Shown here: piece after piece, positions 10,886-23,500 of the stretch
Layout: each line of letters opens with the position of its first letter
Position numbering within the stretch: the first letter of the stretch is position 1
Assembly: GCF_040869045.1 (NCBI RefSeq)
Contig: NC_090319.1
Location: 287,343,693-287,407,692 of the forward strand
Length of the DNA stretch: 64,000 nucleotides
Origin: Eurosta solidaginis
Lineage: Eukaryota; Arthropoda; Insecta; Diptera; Tephritidae
Direction: 5' to 3'
Notes under the pieces: generated by a model
The model's input: only the letters and a program-made list of their open reading frames with translations
Databases searched by the model: none
What the model was told of the DNA's origin: nothing
Position numbers and translations under genes: made by a program

Positions 10886-12497
10886 AAGCAAGTAAGGAAG
10901 GCTAAGTTCGGATGTAACCGAACATTACATACTCAGTTGAGAGCTATGGAGACAAAATAAGGAAAATCACCATGTAGGAAAATGAACCCAGGGTAACCCT
11001 GGAATGTGGTTGTATGACATGTGTATCAAATGAAAAGTGTTAATGAGTATTTTAAAAGGGAGTGTGCCTTAGTTGTATATGTGAAGGCGTTTTCGAGATA
11101 TCGCCATAAAGTTGGACCAGGGGTGACTCTAGAATGTGTTTGTACGATATGGGTATCAAATGAAAGGTGTTACTGACCATTTTAAGAGGGAGTGCGCCTT
11201 AGGTCTATCGGTGGACGCCTTTTCGAGATATCGCCATAAAGGTGGGCCAGGGGTGACTCTAGAATGTGCTTATACGATATCGGTATCAAACGAAAGGTGT
11301 TAACGAGCATTTTAAAAGGGAATGGGCCTTAGTTCTATAGGTGAACGCCTTTTCGCGATATAGCCATAAAGGTGGACCAGGGGTGACTCTAGAATGTGTT
11401 TGTACGATATGGGTATCAAATGAAAGGTGTTACTGACCATTTTAAGAGGGAGTGCGCCTTAGGTCTATCGGTGGACGCCTTTTCGAGATATTGCCATTAA
11501 GGTGGGCCAGGGGCGACTCTAGAATATGTTTGTATGATATGGGTATCAAATGAAAGGTGGTAATGAGTATTTTAAAAGGGAGTGATCCTTAGTTCTATAG
11601 GTGGACGCCTTTTCGAGATATCGCCATAAAGGTGAACCAAGGGTGACTCTAGAATGTTTGTACGATATGGGTATCAAACGAAAGGTGGTGATGAGTATTT
11701 TAAAAGGGAGTAATCCTTAGTTCTATAGGTGGACGCCTTTTCGAGATATCGCCATAAAGGTGCACCAAGGGTGAAATGTTTGTACGATATGGGTATCAAA
11801 CGAAAGGTGTTACTGAGCATTTTAAGAGGGAGTGGGCATTTGGTCTATAGGTGTAGGCCTTTTCGAGATATAGCCATTAGGGTGGGCCAGGGGTGACTCT
11901 AGAATATGTTTGTACGATATGGGTATCAAATGAAAGGTGGTAATGAGTATTTTAAAAGGGAGTAATCCTTAGTTCTATAGGTGGACGCGTTTTCGATATA
12001 TCGCCATAAAGGTGGGCCAGGGGTGACTCTGGAATGTGTTTGTACGATATGAGTATCAAATTAAATGTATTAATGAGGGTTTTAAAAGCGAGTGGCCCTT
12101 AGATGTATATGTGAAGGCGTTTTCGCGATATCGACCAAAATGTGGACCAGGGTGATCCAGAAAATCATCTGTCGGGTACTGCTAATTTATTTATATATGC
12201 AATACCACGAACAGTATTCCTGCCAATATTCCAAGGGCTGTTGATTACGCCCTGTAGAACTTTTTCATTTTCTTCTACTTAATATGGTAGGTGTCACACC
12301 CATTTTACAAAGTTTTTCTAAAGTTATATTTTGCGTCAATAAACCAATCAAATTACCATGTTTCATCCCTTTTTTAGCATTTGGTATAGAATTATGGCAT
12401 TTCTTTCATTTTTCGTAATTTTCGACATCGAAAAAGTGGGCGTGGTTATAGTCGGATTTCGGCCATTTTTTATACCAAGATAAAGTGAGTTTAGGTT
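10886..12497 (+). mobile_element. Dispersed element with ~130-bp tandem repeats, 3'-truncated
   Basis: It opens with 'aagtaaggaaggctaagttc', the hairpin-like 'ttcggatgtaaccgaa' and 'tactcagttgag'. This is followed by about nine diverged units of about 130 bp, each with 'gggtatcaaatgaaaggtg', 'cgagatatcgccataaaggt' and 'aggggtgactctagaatgtg'. It ends in 'aagtgggcgtggttatagtc' and stops at about 12497, where the full copy at 14092 continues. It is inserted directly after the retrotransposon remnant. It has no coding capacity. Confidence 0.8.
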
Positions 12498-14091
12498 TAT
12501 AAGTGTTAAAACGTTTTCCGTGGTCAGCATCGAAAGTGGCAGTATCCGAGGCTTTTATGGTTGTTTGGTTGCATGATATACGCTGTTAGTGTTTAACTAA
12601 TATACCTCCTGATGTCCTTTATGGAGCATTTTGATACCGCCCTTAAATCGGATAGCACAAAACTGGCTTATTTTCAGGACCTAATTCTTCCTGGGGATAA
12701 GCTCTCGCAGGGAATGTGGGTGAATGTTTCCTATCAACCGTCCTCACTACAGCTCTTACACCTAGCGTTGAAGGGGATTTTCATACTTCCGTGTGTAGGC
12801 TTAACAGTCTGTGCCCTGTGATTGTAGAAGTGATCCCGAATATCTCTTTTCTGAATATAATCCGAAGAAACTGTTATTTTCTAACCGTAATCAGACAAAA
12901 TTTGATTGTTGATTTTATGCGAGTCCGTAGTATACCAATTGCGGTTTGCTTGAGATTGGAAAGTATGTCACTATTGATGAATGTAGCTGCCTCAGAGATG
13001 TCTAACGATACACCGGCCTTTGCTGAACCGATTTTTCGTTGCCGTCAATGTTCCTGTGAACGGGTGATCAATTGAGAGGTGGGCACATTATATTACACTT
13101 TTGTACAGTAACCCAATTGATGTACAAGTCATCCACCCATGATGGTCATTTCCAGGTGAAAGGCTATCAGAAACTTGTGTGGAGGGGGTGGTATGACCTA
13201 GAAGGATAAACTTGGTCACATCAACACGTTTCCGCGATATTCGTGCTAATACGTTAATAGCACTAGCTACCGGAACGTGCCGGATCTATATCTGGAAAAG
13301 GACTATCAACACCCCACATTCCCCCAAAGCATTTGGTGAGTGTTGTTGTCGTTAAAGCAACAACGTGCGCTATATAATGAAGACGTTATGCTCGTTAGAA
13401 CATGTACATGACGATGTCCCGAACGGGCATCTGAAAAGTTGTAGCAGCGCACTTGGTTTCTTTACTGTCAGCGAAGGCTTGGCCAGATGTCTAAAAGATC
13501 TCTTCGGCTTCGGAGCCCCTGCTACAGTTCACCGCAGCGTCGAATTCAATGTAAGGTGGCAAAAACGGATCTTCTCACAGCTGAAACATCTGATGTTTAA
13601 GGGATCAAGACTAACGCCAGAACCTCAATTAATACTCCACCAAATTAGTAAACTGTTGCCTTGTCCGTCTTCCTGTTGTGTGTTGAATAACTTCTTCAAT
13701 CATGTAATATATTAAAAACTACTTTAGTTAATACTCCGGAAGAGAAGTATACTATTAATACACGTCCAAAGAAAGAGTGTTCAAAGGACACATTTTGACA
13801 TCGGTACCAATAATCTGAACAATGACCCCGGCCGCCCCAAAAGCGGGGGTAGGATCTAAGTACAGTTTTGTGGCTACAGTTTTAAAGTGTTTTTTTTTTT
13901 TGCAAATATCTTTTGGCATTAGTGAAATCTTTCAGGTTATGATACCGAAGAAAAAACATATCTTTTGACACCACCTCCGGTATTTTTGGTCGTTTATTCG
14001 CATTCGACCACTGTCCTAGAATATTACGAGCAAATTGATGCATTCAAAAGAAATTTATAAACTGCAAACATTTCAAAATTTAAATAAAACA
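12498..14091. other. Unassigned stretch between two dispersed elements
   Basis: Two overlapping small frames (12612-12821 and 12716-13075) and one at 13365-13715 are the longest. I do not recognise any of them, and there are no motifs or repeat copies elsewhere in the window. The piece at about 13262-13330 ('gctaccggaacgtgccggat' and 'ccccacattcccccaaagca') resembles a dispersed fly repeat, by memory only. The whole stretch is probably decayed mobile DNA. Confidence 0.35.
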
Positions 14092-16543
14092 AGTACGGAA
14101 GGTTAAGTTCGGGTGTAACCGAACATTACATACTCAGTTGAGAGCTATGGTGACAACCATGTAGGAAAATGAACCGAGGGAAACCCTGGAATGTGTTTGT
14201 ATGACATGCGTATCAAATGAAAAGCATTAAAGAGTATTTTATGAGGGAGTGGGCCATATTTCTATAGGTGGACACCATTTAGGGATATAGCCATAAAGGT
14301 GGATCAGGGTTGACTCTAGAATGCGTTTGTACGATATGGGTATCAAATGAAAGGTGTTAATGAGTATTTTAAAAGGGAGTTAGTTCCATAGGTGGACGCC
14401 GTTTCGAGATATCGCCATAAAGGTGGACCAGGGGTGACCCTAGAATTTGTTTGTACAATATGGGTATCAAAAGAAAGGTGTTAATGAGTATTTTAAAAGG
14501 GAGTAATCCTTAGTTCCATAGGTGGACGCCGTTTCGAGATATCACCATAAAGATGGACCAGGGGTGACTCTAGAATGTGTTTGTACGATATGGGTATCAA
14601 ATTAAAGGTATTAATGGGGGTTTTAAAAGGGAGTGGTGGTTGTTGTATAGGTGATCGCCTTTTCGAGATATCGCCATAAAGGTGGACCAAGGGTGACTCT
14701 AGATTGCGTTTGTACGATATGGTATCAAATAAAAGGTGTTAATGAATATTTTAAAAGGGAGTAATCCTTAGTTCCATAGGTGGACGCCGTTTCGAGATAT
14801 CGCCATAAAGGTGGACCAGGGGTTACCCTAGAATTTGTTTGTACAATATGGGTATAAAAAAAAAGGTGTTAATGAGTATTATAAAAGGGAGTAATCCTTA
14901 GTTCCATAGGTGGTCGCCTTTTCGAGATATCGCCATAAAGGTGGACCAGGGGTGACTCTATAGTGCGTTTGTACGATATGGGTATCAAATGAAAGGTGTT
15001 AATGAGTATTTTAAAAGGACGTGGGGCTTAGTTCTATAGGTGGACGCCTTTTCGAGATATCGCCATAAAGGTGGACAGGGGTGACTCTAGAATGAGTTTG
15101 TACGATATGTGTATCAAATTAAAGGCATTAATGAGAGTTTTAAAAGGGAGTGGTGGTAGTTGTATATGTGAAGGCGTTTTCCAGATATCGACCAAAATGT
15201 GGACCAGGGTGACCCAGAACATTATCTGTTGGATACCGCTAATTTATTTATATATGTAATACCTGCCAAGATTTTAAGGGCTTTTTATTTCGCCCTGCAG
15301 AACTTTTTCATTTTCTTCGACGTAATATGATAGATGTCACAACCACTTTATAAAGTTTTTTCTAAAGTTATATATCGCGTCAATAAAACAATCCAATTAC
15401 CTTACCATGTTTCATCCCTTTTTTCGTATTTGGTATAGAATTATGGCATTTTTTTCATTTTTCGTAATTTTCGATATCGAAAAAGTGGGCGTGGTCATAG
15501 TCGGATTTCGTTCATTTTTCAAACCAAGATAAAGTGAGTTCAAGTAAGCACGTGAACTAATTTCGTTAAAGATATGTCGATTTTTGCTCAAGTTATCGTG
15601 TTAACGGCCATGCGGAAGGACAGACGGACGACTGTGTATAAAAACTAGGCTAGATATCAACCGATTCCGCCCATTTTCACAGAAAACATTTAACGTCATA
15701 AAATCTATGCCCGTACCAAATTTCAAAAGGATTGGTTAATTTTTGTTCGACTTATGGCGTTAAAAGTATCCTAGACAAATTTAATAAAAAAGGGCGGAGC
15801 CACGCCCATTTTGAAATTTTCTTTTATTTTTGTATTTTATTGCACCGCATCATCACTGGAGTTGAATGTTTACATAATTTACTTATATACTGTAAACATA
15901 TTAAATTTTTTGTTAAAATTTTACTTTTAAAAAAATTTTTTTTTTTAAAAGTGGGCGTGGTCCTTCTCCGATTTTGCTAATTTTTATTAAGCGTACATAT
16001 AGTAATAAGTGTAACGTTCCTGCCAAATTTCATCATGATATCTTCAACGACTGCCAAATTACAGCTTGCAAAACTTTTAAATTACCTTCTTTTAAAAGTG
16101 GGCGGTGCCACGCCCATTGTCCAAAATTTTACTAATTTTCTATTTTGCGTCATAAATTCAACTCATCTACCAAGTTTCGTCGCTTTATCGGTCTTTTGTA
16201 ATGAATTATCGCACTTTTTCGGTTTTTCGAAATTTTCGATATCGAAAAAGTGGGCGTGGTTATAGTCCGATATCGTTCATTTTTAATAGCGATCTGAGAT
16301 GAGTGCTCAGGAACCTACATACCAAATTTCATCAAGATACCTCAAAATTTACTCAAGTTATCGTGTTAACGGACGGACGGACGGACGGACGGTCGGACAT
16401 GGCTCAATCAAATTTTTTTTCGATCCTGATTATTTTGATATATGGAAGTCTATATCTATCTCGATTCCTTTATATATGTACAACCAACCGTTATCCAATC
16501 AAACTTAATATACTCTGTGAGCTCTGCTCAACTGAGTATAAAG
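14092..16543 (+). mobile_element. Dispersed element, apparently full length, plus strand
   Basis: It starts with 'aagtacggaaggttaagttc', then 'ttcgggtgtaaccgaa' and 'tactcagttgagagct'. About eight 130-bp tandem units follow (14200-15200), then unique lines with repeated 'gtgggcgtgg'. There is a second block with 'cgtgttaacggacggacgga' microsatellite, and it ends in 'gagctctgctcaactgagta'. Both ends carry the same 'tactcagttgag' sequence in opposite orientation, a subterminal inverted repeat. It does not code for protein. The GTCC tract and small size suggest a mini-me or DINE-1-like non-autonomous element; a Helitron origin is possible but not shown. Confidence 0.8.
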
Positions 16544-16940
16544 ATGATAAGAAAATTTTAGGGACTACCTTTATATAAATGACCAAAAAATAAAAGGCAA
16601 TTTTCCTTTAATACAGACAAAGTCTTGTTGAATTTTGACTAAAAAACTTTAACAATAGCTCTTGGAAAAGAATTTTGGGATTTGAAACTATAAAGGTGGA
16701 GCGCAATCCTTCAATTTAAGGCAAACCATTACTTGGGATTAACTAATTGATTATTTAAAATTTAAACAGGTGCTCTACCTTTACAATTTTAAATCCCAAA
16801 AATATTTTACAAGAGCTTCGGTTAAAGTTTTTTAGTCAAAATTCAACAAGACTATGTCTGTATTAAAGGAAAAATTGCCTTCTATTTTTTGGTCCATTTA
16901 TATGAAAGTAGTCCTTATAATTTTTGTATCATCTTTTTAT
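16541..16940. mobile_element. Foldback (long terminal inverted repeat) element
   Basis: The first ~170 bases are matched in reverse complement by the last ~170. Left blocks such as 'aaaggcaattttcctttaat' and 'gttgaattttgactaaaaaa' recur as 'attaaaggaaaaattgcctt' and 'ttttttagtcaaaattcaac'. The outer ends are 'aaagatgataagaaaatttt' and its diverged complement at about 16920-16940. A short centre (about 16700-16765) separates the arms. It has no coding capacity and looks like a foldback MITE that sits immediately after the dispersed element. Confidence 0.8.
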
Positions 16941-17224
16941 TTTCAATTTTTTAGTGCTGCCTACAAAAAGGCAATTGCAATTTTGATTAGTAATTCCTAA
17001 ATGAAAATTCATATCTTTATTTATTTGTTCAAAATAGCAAGATTTAATAGAATAGTGGAATTTTCGCTGACAATACTGGCGAAAACAACAGAATTCCACC
17101 TCGCATCATAACAAGAGAATTCCACCTCGTTTGTCAGCTACTTCATTTGCACAGCTGAAAATCGTCGTGAAATTCGCATACGCCTGAAAGTCTAAAAGAA
17201 TCGTGGTGAAAGTAGCGTACGCCT
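16941..17224. other. Short non-coding spacer with local repeats
   Basis: It holds a pair of 'gaattccacctcg' motifs (about 17092 and 17120) and a pair of 'gcgtacgcct'/'gcatacgcct' motifs. No gene was seen. Confidence 0.35.
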
Positions 17225-18110
17225 AAAATTTTTTTTGATAAAATATTGCACTGTCACCGGGTTCTGACATACGGCCCAAGTTTCATGTCTCTAGCTAATC
17301 GGGAAGTTACTCGAAAATCGATTGCAAGATTCCCCCCGTTTTTAAAGGATTTGCAGTTATCTTGACTAGCGCACCACTTAGCGAAACCTTGTTTTCTGTA
17401 AGTTGTATTGTCACTAGGCCTCTAACTCAGTGCAAAGTTTCAAGTCTCTGGGTAATCGGGAAGTTAGTTAAAAATGGATTGAAAGATTCCCAAATTAAAA
17501 TTTGTTTTCTTACTATCTCGATCCGCGTACCACCTAGAGATTATTTTTTGATCAAATGTTGCATTGCCACCGGGTTCTGACCGACGGCCCAAGTTTCAAT
17601 TCTCTAGCTCACCAGCAAGTTACTCAAAAATCGATCGCAAGATTCCCCTCCTTTTTCAGGGATTTGTAGTATCTCACTTAGGGCGCCACCTAACGGAATT
17701 TTGTTTTTTGTAAATTTTATTGTCACTGAGTCTCGAACCATGTGCTAAGTTACAAGTACTATGTAACCGGGAAGTTCGTTAAAAATGGATTGAAAGATTC
17801 CCAAATTAAAACTAATTTTTCTAATATCGCATTCCATGCGGCACCTAGCGAATTTTTTTGATAAAATATTGCATTTTCACCGTGTTCTGACCCACGGCAA
17901 ACTATTTACAAAGTTTCAAGTCTCTGGATCATCGAGAAGTTAATTAAAATTCGCTCGCAAAATTTCCACTTTAAAATCAATTTTCTCAATATCTCAATCC
18001 GTGCGCCACCTAGCGGATTTTTTTTCACTTGCATTGTAATGTCTCCCAGATCTGAACTATGTACTAAGTATCAAGTGTCTAGCTAAAAAGACTTTTCCGT
18101 GGGTCAAAAA
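17225..18110 (+). repeat. Diverged ~160-bp tandem repeat
   Basis: The line 'attgcactgtcaccgggttc' near 17243 returns in degraded form near 17405, 17563, 17725, 17873 and 18045. It is followed each time by 'aagtttcaagtctct', 'cgggaagtta' and 'gattgaaagattccc', and then by 'cgccacctagcg'. Alternate units resemble each other more closely, giving a dimer of about 315 bp. Divergence is high, so the array is old. Confidence 0.75.
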
Positions 18111-18469
18111 TTAGTATGGAAATGAGGGGACAAACATGAAAGCGACTTAATATAAAGGTGAAAATAGCAATCTTCATTTAATAATTTTTATGACGAAATT
18201 GCGCAAAAATCAAGCCAAATACACTCCATTCCGTATTTTATCATTATTGAAAAAGTAGGAATTTAAGCACAATTTCAAAAATGGGCCCTCTTTTATGCCC
18301 CAATCTCATGTGCTTCCAAAATACATCCTGGAGTTAAGGGCGGTCAATTTGACAGCTGTCAAAACATCCTCCACATTCCATCATTACATTATGGATTAGG
18401 GCACGTTTTTCTCGTAATGGCAGACAAATAGCAACATTTTGCTTACTTTCCCGCTTTAATTATGCTCAG
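18111..18469. other. Unassigned non-coding stretch
   Basis: No open frame, no repeat partner in the window and no motif recognised. It contains 'gtcaatttgacagctgtcaa' near 18342, a short palindrome-like sequence of the kind seen at many dispersed repeats. Confidence 0.3.
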
Positions 18470-20550
18470 CGTCCTTTGCACACAGAGTATATTAACTTTG
18501 ATTGGATAACGGTTGGTTGTACAGGTATAAAGGAATCGAGATAGATATAGACTTCATATATCAAAATCATCAGCATCGAAAAAAAAAAATCGATTGAGCC
18601 ATGTCCGTCCGCCTGTCTGTCCGTTACGATAACTTGAGTAAATATTGAGATATTTTTACCAAATTTGGTACACGAGCTTATCTGGACCCAGAAAGTGATT
18701 GAAATCGGATGATAACCACCCCCAATTTTTATATATATAACATTTTGGAAAACACCAAAAACCTGATTATTTAGTAAATAATACATCTAGCATGTTGAAA
18801 TTTCATTTCATTTCATTTCATTTATTTGCAGTCAATGGAATAAATCCTTACAGACTAAATATATTAAATAGTTCTTAAATTCAATGTAGAGCTAAAAGTA
18901 TGAAACTTATATACATATATGGACCGGAGAACTTAAAATGCAGAGTTTAAAATAATTAAAAATTTAAACCTTGGTAGTGAAAAATCCAATGAAACCGTAA
19001 CGCTCAGTGAGTTAAACTCACGTATAGCACGGGCAATAGGAGCATTACAGGCATAATTAGTTCTAAGATTATCACCATAAAAGGGATAGAAATTTCGGAG
19101 AGAACGTTGAGGGACATTAAATCGAAACCGCTCCAGCAAGTACGGGCAGTCAATAAACCCATTAATAATGTTATAAGCGAAACTTAAGCAGATAATAGAT
19201 CTACGATCCAACAAGGTCTTAAGGTTTAATAGCAAGAGAGGAGAAGAATAAGGAGGCATAGGTTCAGAGAAGTTTAAAGGTCGAAGAGCATATTTAAGAA
19301 AGATCTTCTGTATATGCTCTATTCTATTTACAGCTGTCTGCTGGCTTGGCCTCCAAATAAAAACTGCATATTCCAAACGCGACCTAACAAAGGCCGTGAA
19401 TAATAACTTGATCGTATACGGATCTGAGAATTTTATAGTATTTCGCCTAACGAAACCAAGCATGACGTGTGGACTGATATTGAGACTCTTGAAAAAAGTT
19501 TTGAAACATTTTTTAAAACGGGCGTGGCACCGCCCACTTGTGATAAAATCAATTTTACAAATGTTATTAACCATAAATCAAAAACCGTTAAACTTATCGT
19601 AACAAAATTCGGTAGAGAGGTTGCCTTTACCCTAAGGAATGCTTTCAATAAAAATTAACTAAATCGGTTAATGACCACGCCCACTTTTATATAAAAAAAT
19701 TTTAAAAGGGTCGTGTGCGAATAAAATAAGCTACATCTTTGCAAAAAAGAGCTTTATATCAATAGTATTTCATTTCCCAAGTGGATTTATAACAAAAAAT
19801 AGGAAAAATCTCAAATGAAAAAAAAAAAAATGGGCGTGTCACCACCCCTTTTATGACTAAGCAGTTTTCTATGTTTCGGGAGCCATAACTCGAAGAAAAA
19901 TTAACGGATCATAATAAAATTGGGTACACAAATTTTCCCTATTGTAGGAAATATTTCTAGGAAAAATGGACGAGATCGGTTAAAGACCACGCCCACTTTT
20001 ATATAAAATATTTTTAAAAGGGTTGTAGACCAAAATAACAAGCTTATCTTAGCGAAAAAGAGCTTTGTATGAATAGAATTTTACTTTCTGAATTGGATTA
20101 TAACATTAAATTGGAAAACCTAAAATTTTTGAAAATGGGTGTGGCACCGCCCCTTTTATGACTAAGCAATTTTCTATGTTTCGGGAGCCATAACTCGAAG
20201 AAAAATAAACATATCGCAATGAAATTGTGTACACATATTTTCCTTATAGCAGAAAATATTTATAGTAAAAATGGACGGGATCGGTTAAAGATCACGGCAA
20301 CTTAGATATAAAACAAGTTTAAAAGGGTCATAGACTAGAATAATAAGCTATAAATTAGCAAAAAGTAGTTTTGAATCAATGATATTTCCATTATCAAGTG
20401 TTATTGTAAGAGGAAATGGGGAGACATTTTTTTAACCGGGCTGTGCTACGTGGTATGTAGAAAAGTAATTTATCTGAAATGAAATGTACAATTGAAGCTC
20501 ACGCTGAGTATATAATGTTCGGTTACACCCCAACTTAGACACCTTTACTT
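18470..20550 (-). mobile_element. Dispersed element split by a CR1-like insertion
   Basis: Block order is the same as at 2408-3953. It has 'cacagagtatattaactttg' at the left, a 'gtccgcctgtctgtccgtta' tract, 'accacgcccactttt' lines, and 'gttcggttacaccccaac' with 'acctttacttgtt' at the right. The sequence is interrupted at about 18808 and resumes at about 19464, where the intact paralogue near 2760-2770 reads straight through. Its end touches the start of the next element at 20553. Confidence 0.8.
18809..19463 (-). pseudogene. CR1-like non-LTR retrotransposon, 3' fragment
   Basis: The minus-strand frame (about 19463 down to 18933) encodes the region after the polymerase of a non-LTR retrotransposon: 'SDPYTIKLLFTAFVRSRLEY' with 'RIEHIQKIFLKYALR' behind it, followed by a leucine-rich C-terminal tail. 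No polymerase or endonuclease is present, so the copy is strongly 5'-truncated. After the stop the minus strand runs into an (ATGAA)n tail at about 18805-18835, as is usual for CR1-type elements. The frame extends artificially into the host repeat up to 19574. The CR1-group placement is by motif resemblance; other Jockey-like groups are possible. Confidence 0.7.
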
Positions 20551-20552
20551 GT

Positions 20553-23500
20553 TATACTCAGTTGAGCAGAGCTCACAGAGTATATTAAGTTTGATTGGAT
20601 AACGGTTGGTTGTACATATATAAAGGAATCGAGATAGATATAGACTTCCATATATCAAAATAATCAGGATCGAAAAAAAATTTGATTGAGCCATGTCCGT
20701 CCGTCCGTCCGTCCGTCCGTCCGTTAACACGATAACTTGAGTAAATTTTGAGGTATCTTGATGAAATTTGGTATGTAGGTTCCTGAGCACTTATCTCAGA
20801 TCGCTATTTAAAATGAACGATATCGGACTATAACCACGCCCACTTTTTCGATATCGAAAATTTCGAAAAAACGAAAAAGTGCGATAATTCATTACAAAAG
20901 ACCGATAAAGCGACGAAACTTGGTAGATGAGTTTAGCTTATGACGCAAAATAGAAAATTAGTAAAATTTTGGACAATGGGCGTGGCACCGCCCACTTTTA
21001 AAAGAAGGTAATTTAAAACTTTTGCAAGCTGTAATTTGGCTGTCGTTGAAGATATCATGATGAAATTTGGAAGGAACTTTACTCTTATTACTATATGTAC
21101 GCTAAATAAAAATTAGCAAAATCGGAGAAGGACCACGCCCACTTTTAAAAAAAAAATTTTTTTAAAGTAAAATTTTAACAAAAAATTTAATATCTTTACA
21201 GTATATAAGTAAATTATGTCAAGATTCAACTCCAGTAATGATATGGTGCAACAAAATACAAAAATAAAAGAAAATTTAAAAATGGGCGTGGTTCCGCCCT
21301 TTTTCATTTAATTTGTCTAGGATACTTTTAACGCCATAAGTCGAACAAAAATTAACAAATCCTTTTGAAATTTGGTAGGGGCATAGATTTTATGGCGCTA
21401 ACTGTTTTCTGTGAAAATGGGCGAAATCGGTTGATGTCACGCCCAGTTTTTATACACAGTCGTCCGTCTGTCCTTCCGCATGGCCGTTAACACGATAACT
21501 TGAGCAAAAATCGATATATCTTTACTGAACTCAGTTCACGTACTTATCTGAACTCACTTTATCTTGGTATGAAAAATGAACAAAATCCGACTATGACCAC
21601 GCCCACTTTTTCGATATCGAAAATTACGAAAAATGAAAAAAATGCCATAATTCTATACCAAATACGAAAAAAGGGATGAAATATGGTAAGGTAATTGGAT
21701 TGTTTTATTGACGCGAAATATAACTTTAGAAAAAAATTTATAAAATGGTTGTGACACCTACCATATTAAGTAAAAGAAAATGAAAAAGTTCTGCAGGGCG
21801 AAATAAAAAACCTTTAAAATCTTGGCAGGTACTACATATATAAATAAATTAGCGGTATCCAACAGATGATGTTCTGGGTCACCCTGGTCTACATTTTGGT
21901 CGATATCTGGAAAACGCCTTCACATATATAACTACCACCACTCCCTTTTAAAACTCTCATTAATACCTTTAATTTGATACCCATATCGTACAAACATATT
22001 CTAAAGTCACCCCTGGTCCACCTTTATGGCGATATCTCGAAAAGGCGTCCACCTATGGAACTAAGGATTACTCCCTTTTAAAATACTCATTAACACCTTT
22101 CTTTTGATACCCATATCGTACAAACGCATTCTAGAGTCACCCCTGGACCACCTTTATGGCGATATCTCGAAACGGCGACCACCTATGGAACTAAGGATTA
22201 CTCCCTTTTAAAATACTCATTAACACCTTTCATTTGATACCCATATCGTACAAACAAAGTCTAGAGTCACCCCTGGCCCACCTTTATGGCGATATCTCGA
22301 AACGGCGTCCACCTATGGAACTAAGGATTACTCCCTTTTAAAATACTCATTAACACCTTTCTTTTGATACCCATATCGTACAAACGCATTCTAGAGTCAC
22401 CCCTGGACCACCTTTATGGCGATATCTCGAAACGGCGACCACCTATACAACAACCACCACTCCCTTTTAAAACCCTCATTAATACCTTTAATTTGATACC
22501 CATATCGTACAAACACATTCTAGAATCACCCCTGGTCCACCTTTATAGCGATATTTCGAAACGGCATCCGCCTATAGAACTAAGGCCCACTCCCTTTTAA
22601 AACCATTCGTTTGATGCCCATATTGAACAAACAAATTCTAGGGTCACCCCTGGTCCACCTTTGTGGCGATATCTCGAAACGGCGTCCACCTATGGAACTA
22701 AGGATTACTCCCTTTTAAAATACTCATTAACACCTTTCATTTGATACCCATATCGTACAAACGCATTCTAGAGTCACCCCTGGTCCACCTTTATGGCGAT
22801 ATCTCGAAAAGGCGACCACCTATACAACAACCACCACTCCCTTTTAAAACCCTCATTAATACCTTTAATTTGATACCCATATCGTACAAACACATTCTAG
22901 AGTCACCCCTGGTCCACCTTTATGGCGATATTTCGAAACGGCATCCACCTATAGAACTAAGGCCCACTCCCCTTTAAAATACCCATTAACACCTTTCATT
23001 TGATACCCATATCGTACAAACAAAGTCTACAGTCACCCCTGGTCCAGAAAGGCCCACTCCCTCTTAAAATACTCATTAACTCCTTTCGTTTGATACCCAT
23101 ATTGCACAAACGAATTCTAGAGTCACCCCTGGCCCACCTTTATGGCGATATCTCGAAACGGCGTGCACCTATAGAACTAAGGCCCACTCCCTTTTAAAAT
23201 ACTCATTAACACCTTTCGTTTGATGCCCATATTGTGCAAACAAATTCTAGGGTCACCCCTGGTCCACCTTTATGGCGATATCTCGAAACGGCGTCCACCT
23301 ATGGAACCAAGGATTACTCCCTTTTAAAATGCTCATTAACACCTTTCATTTGATACCCATATCGTACAAACGCATTCTAGAGTCACCCTTGGTCCATCTT
23401 TACGGCGATATCTCGAAAAGGCGTCCATCTATAGAACTTAGGTCCACGCTCTTTTAAAATACTCATTAATACCTTTCATTTGATACCCATATCGCACAAA

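Noticed and set aside
12612..13715. Three small frames between dispersed elements as genes
   Set aside because: No recognisable domain, overlapping frames, no promoter or poly(A) context, and surroundings entirely of mobile DNA.
15034..15259. Many 60-110 codon frames in the dispersed elements (for example 14493-14690, 16299-16578, 22364-23457, 63262-63766)
   Set aside because: They recur at the same position in every copy of non-coding repeats, and units of near-constant length keep them open by chance.
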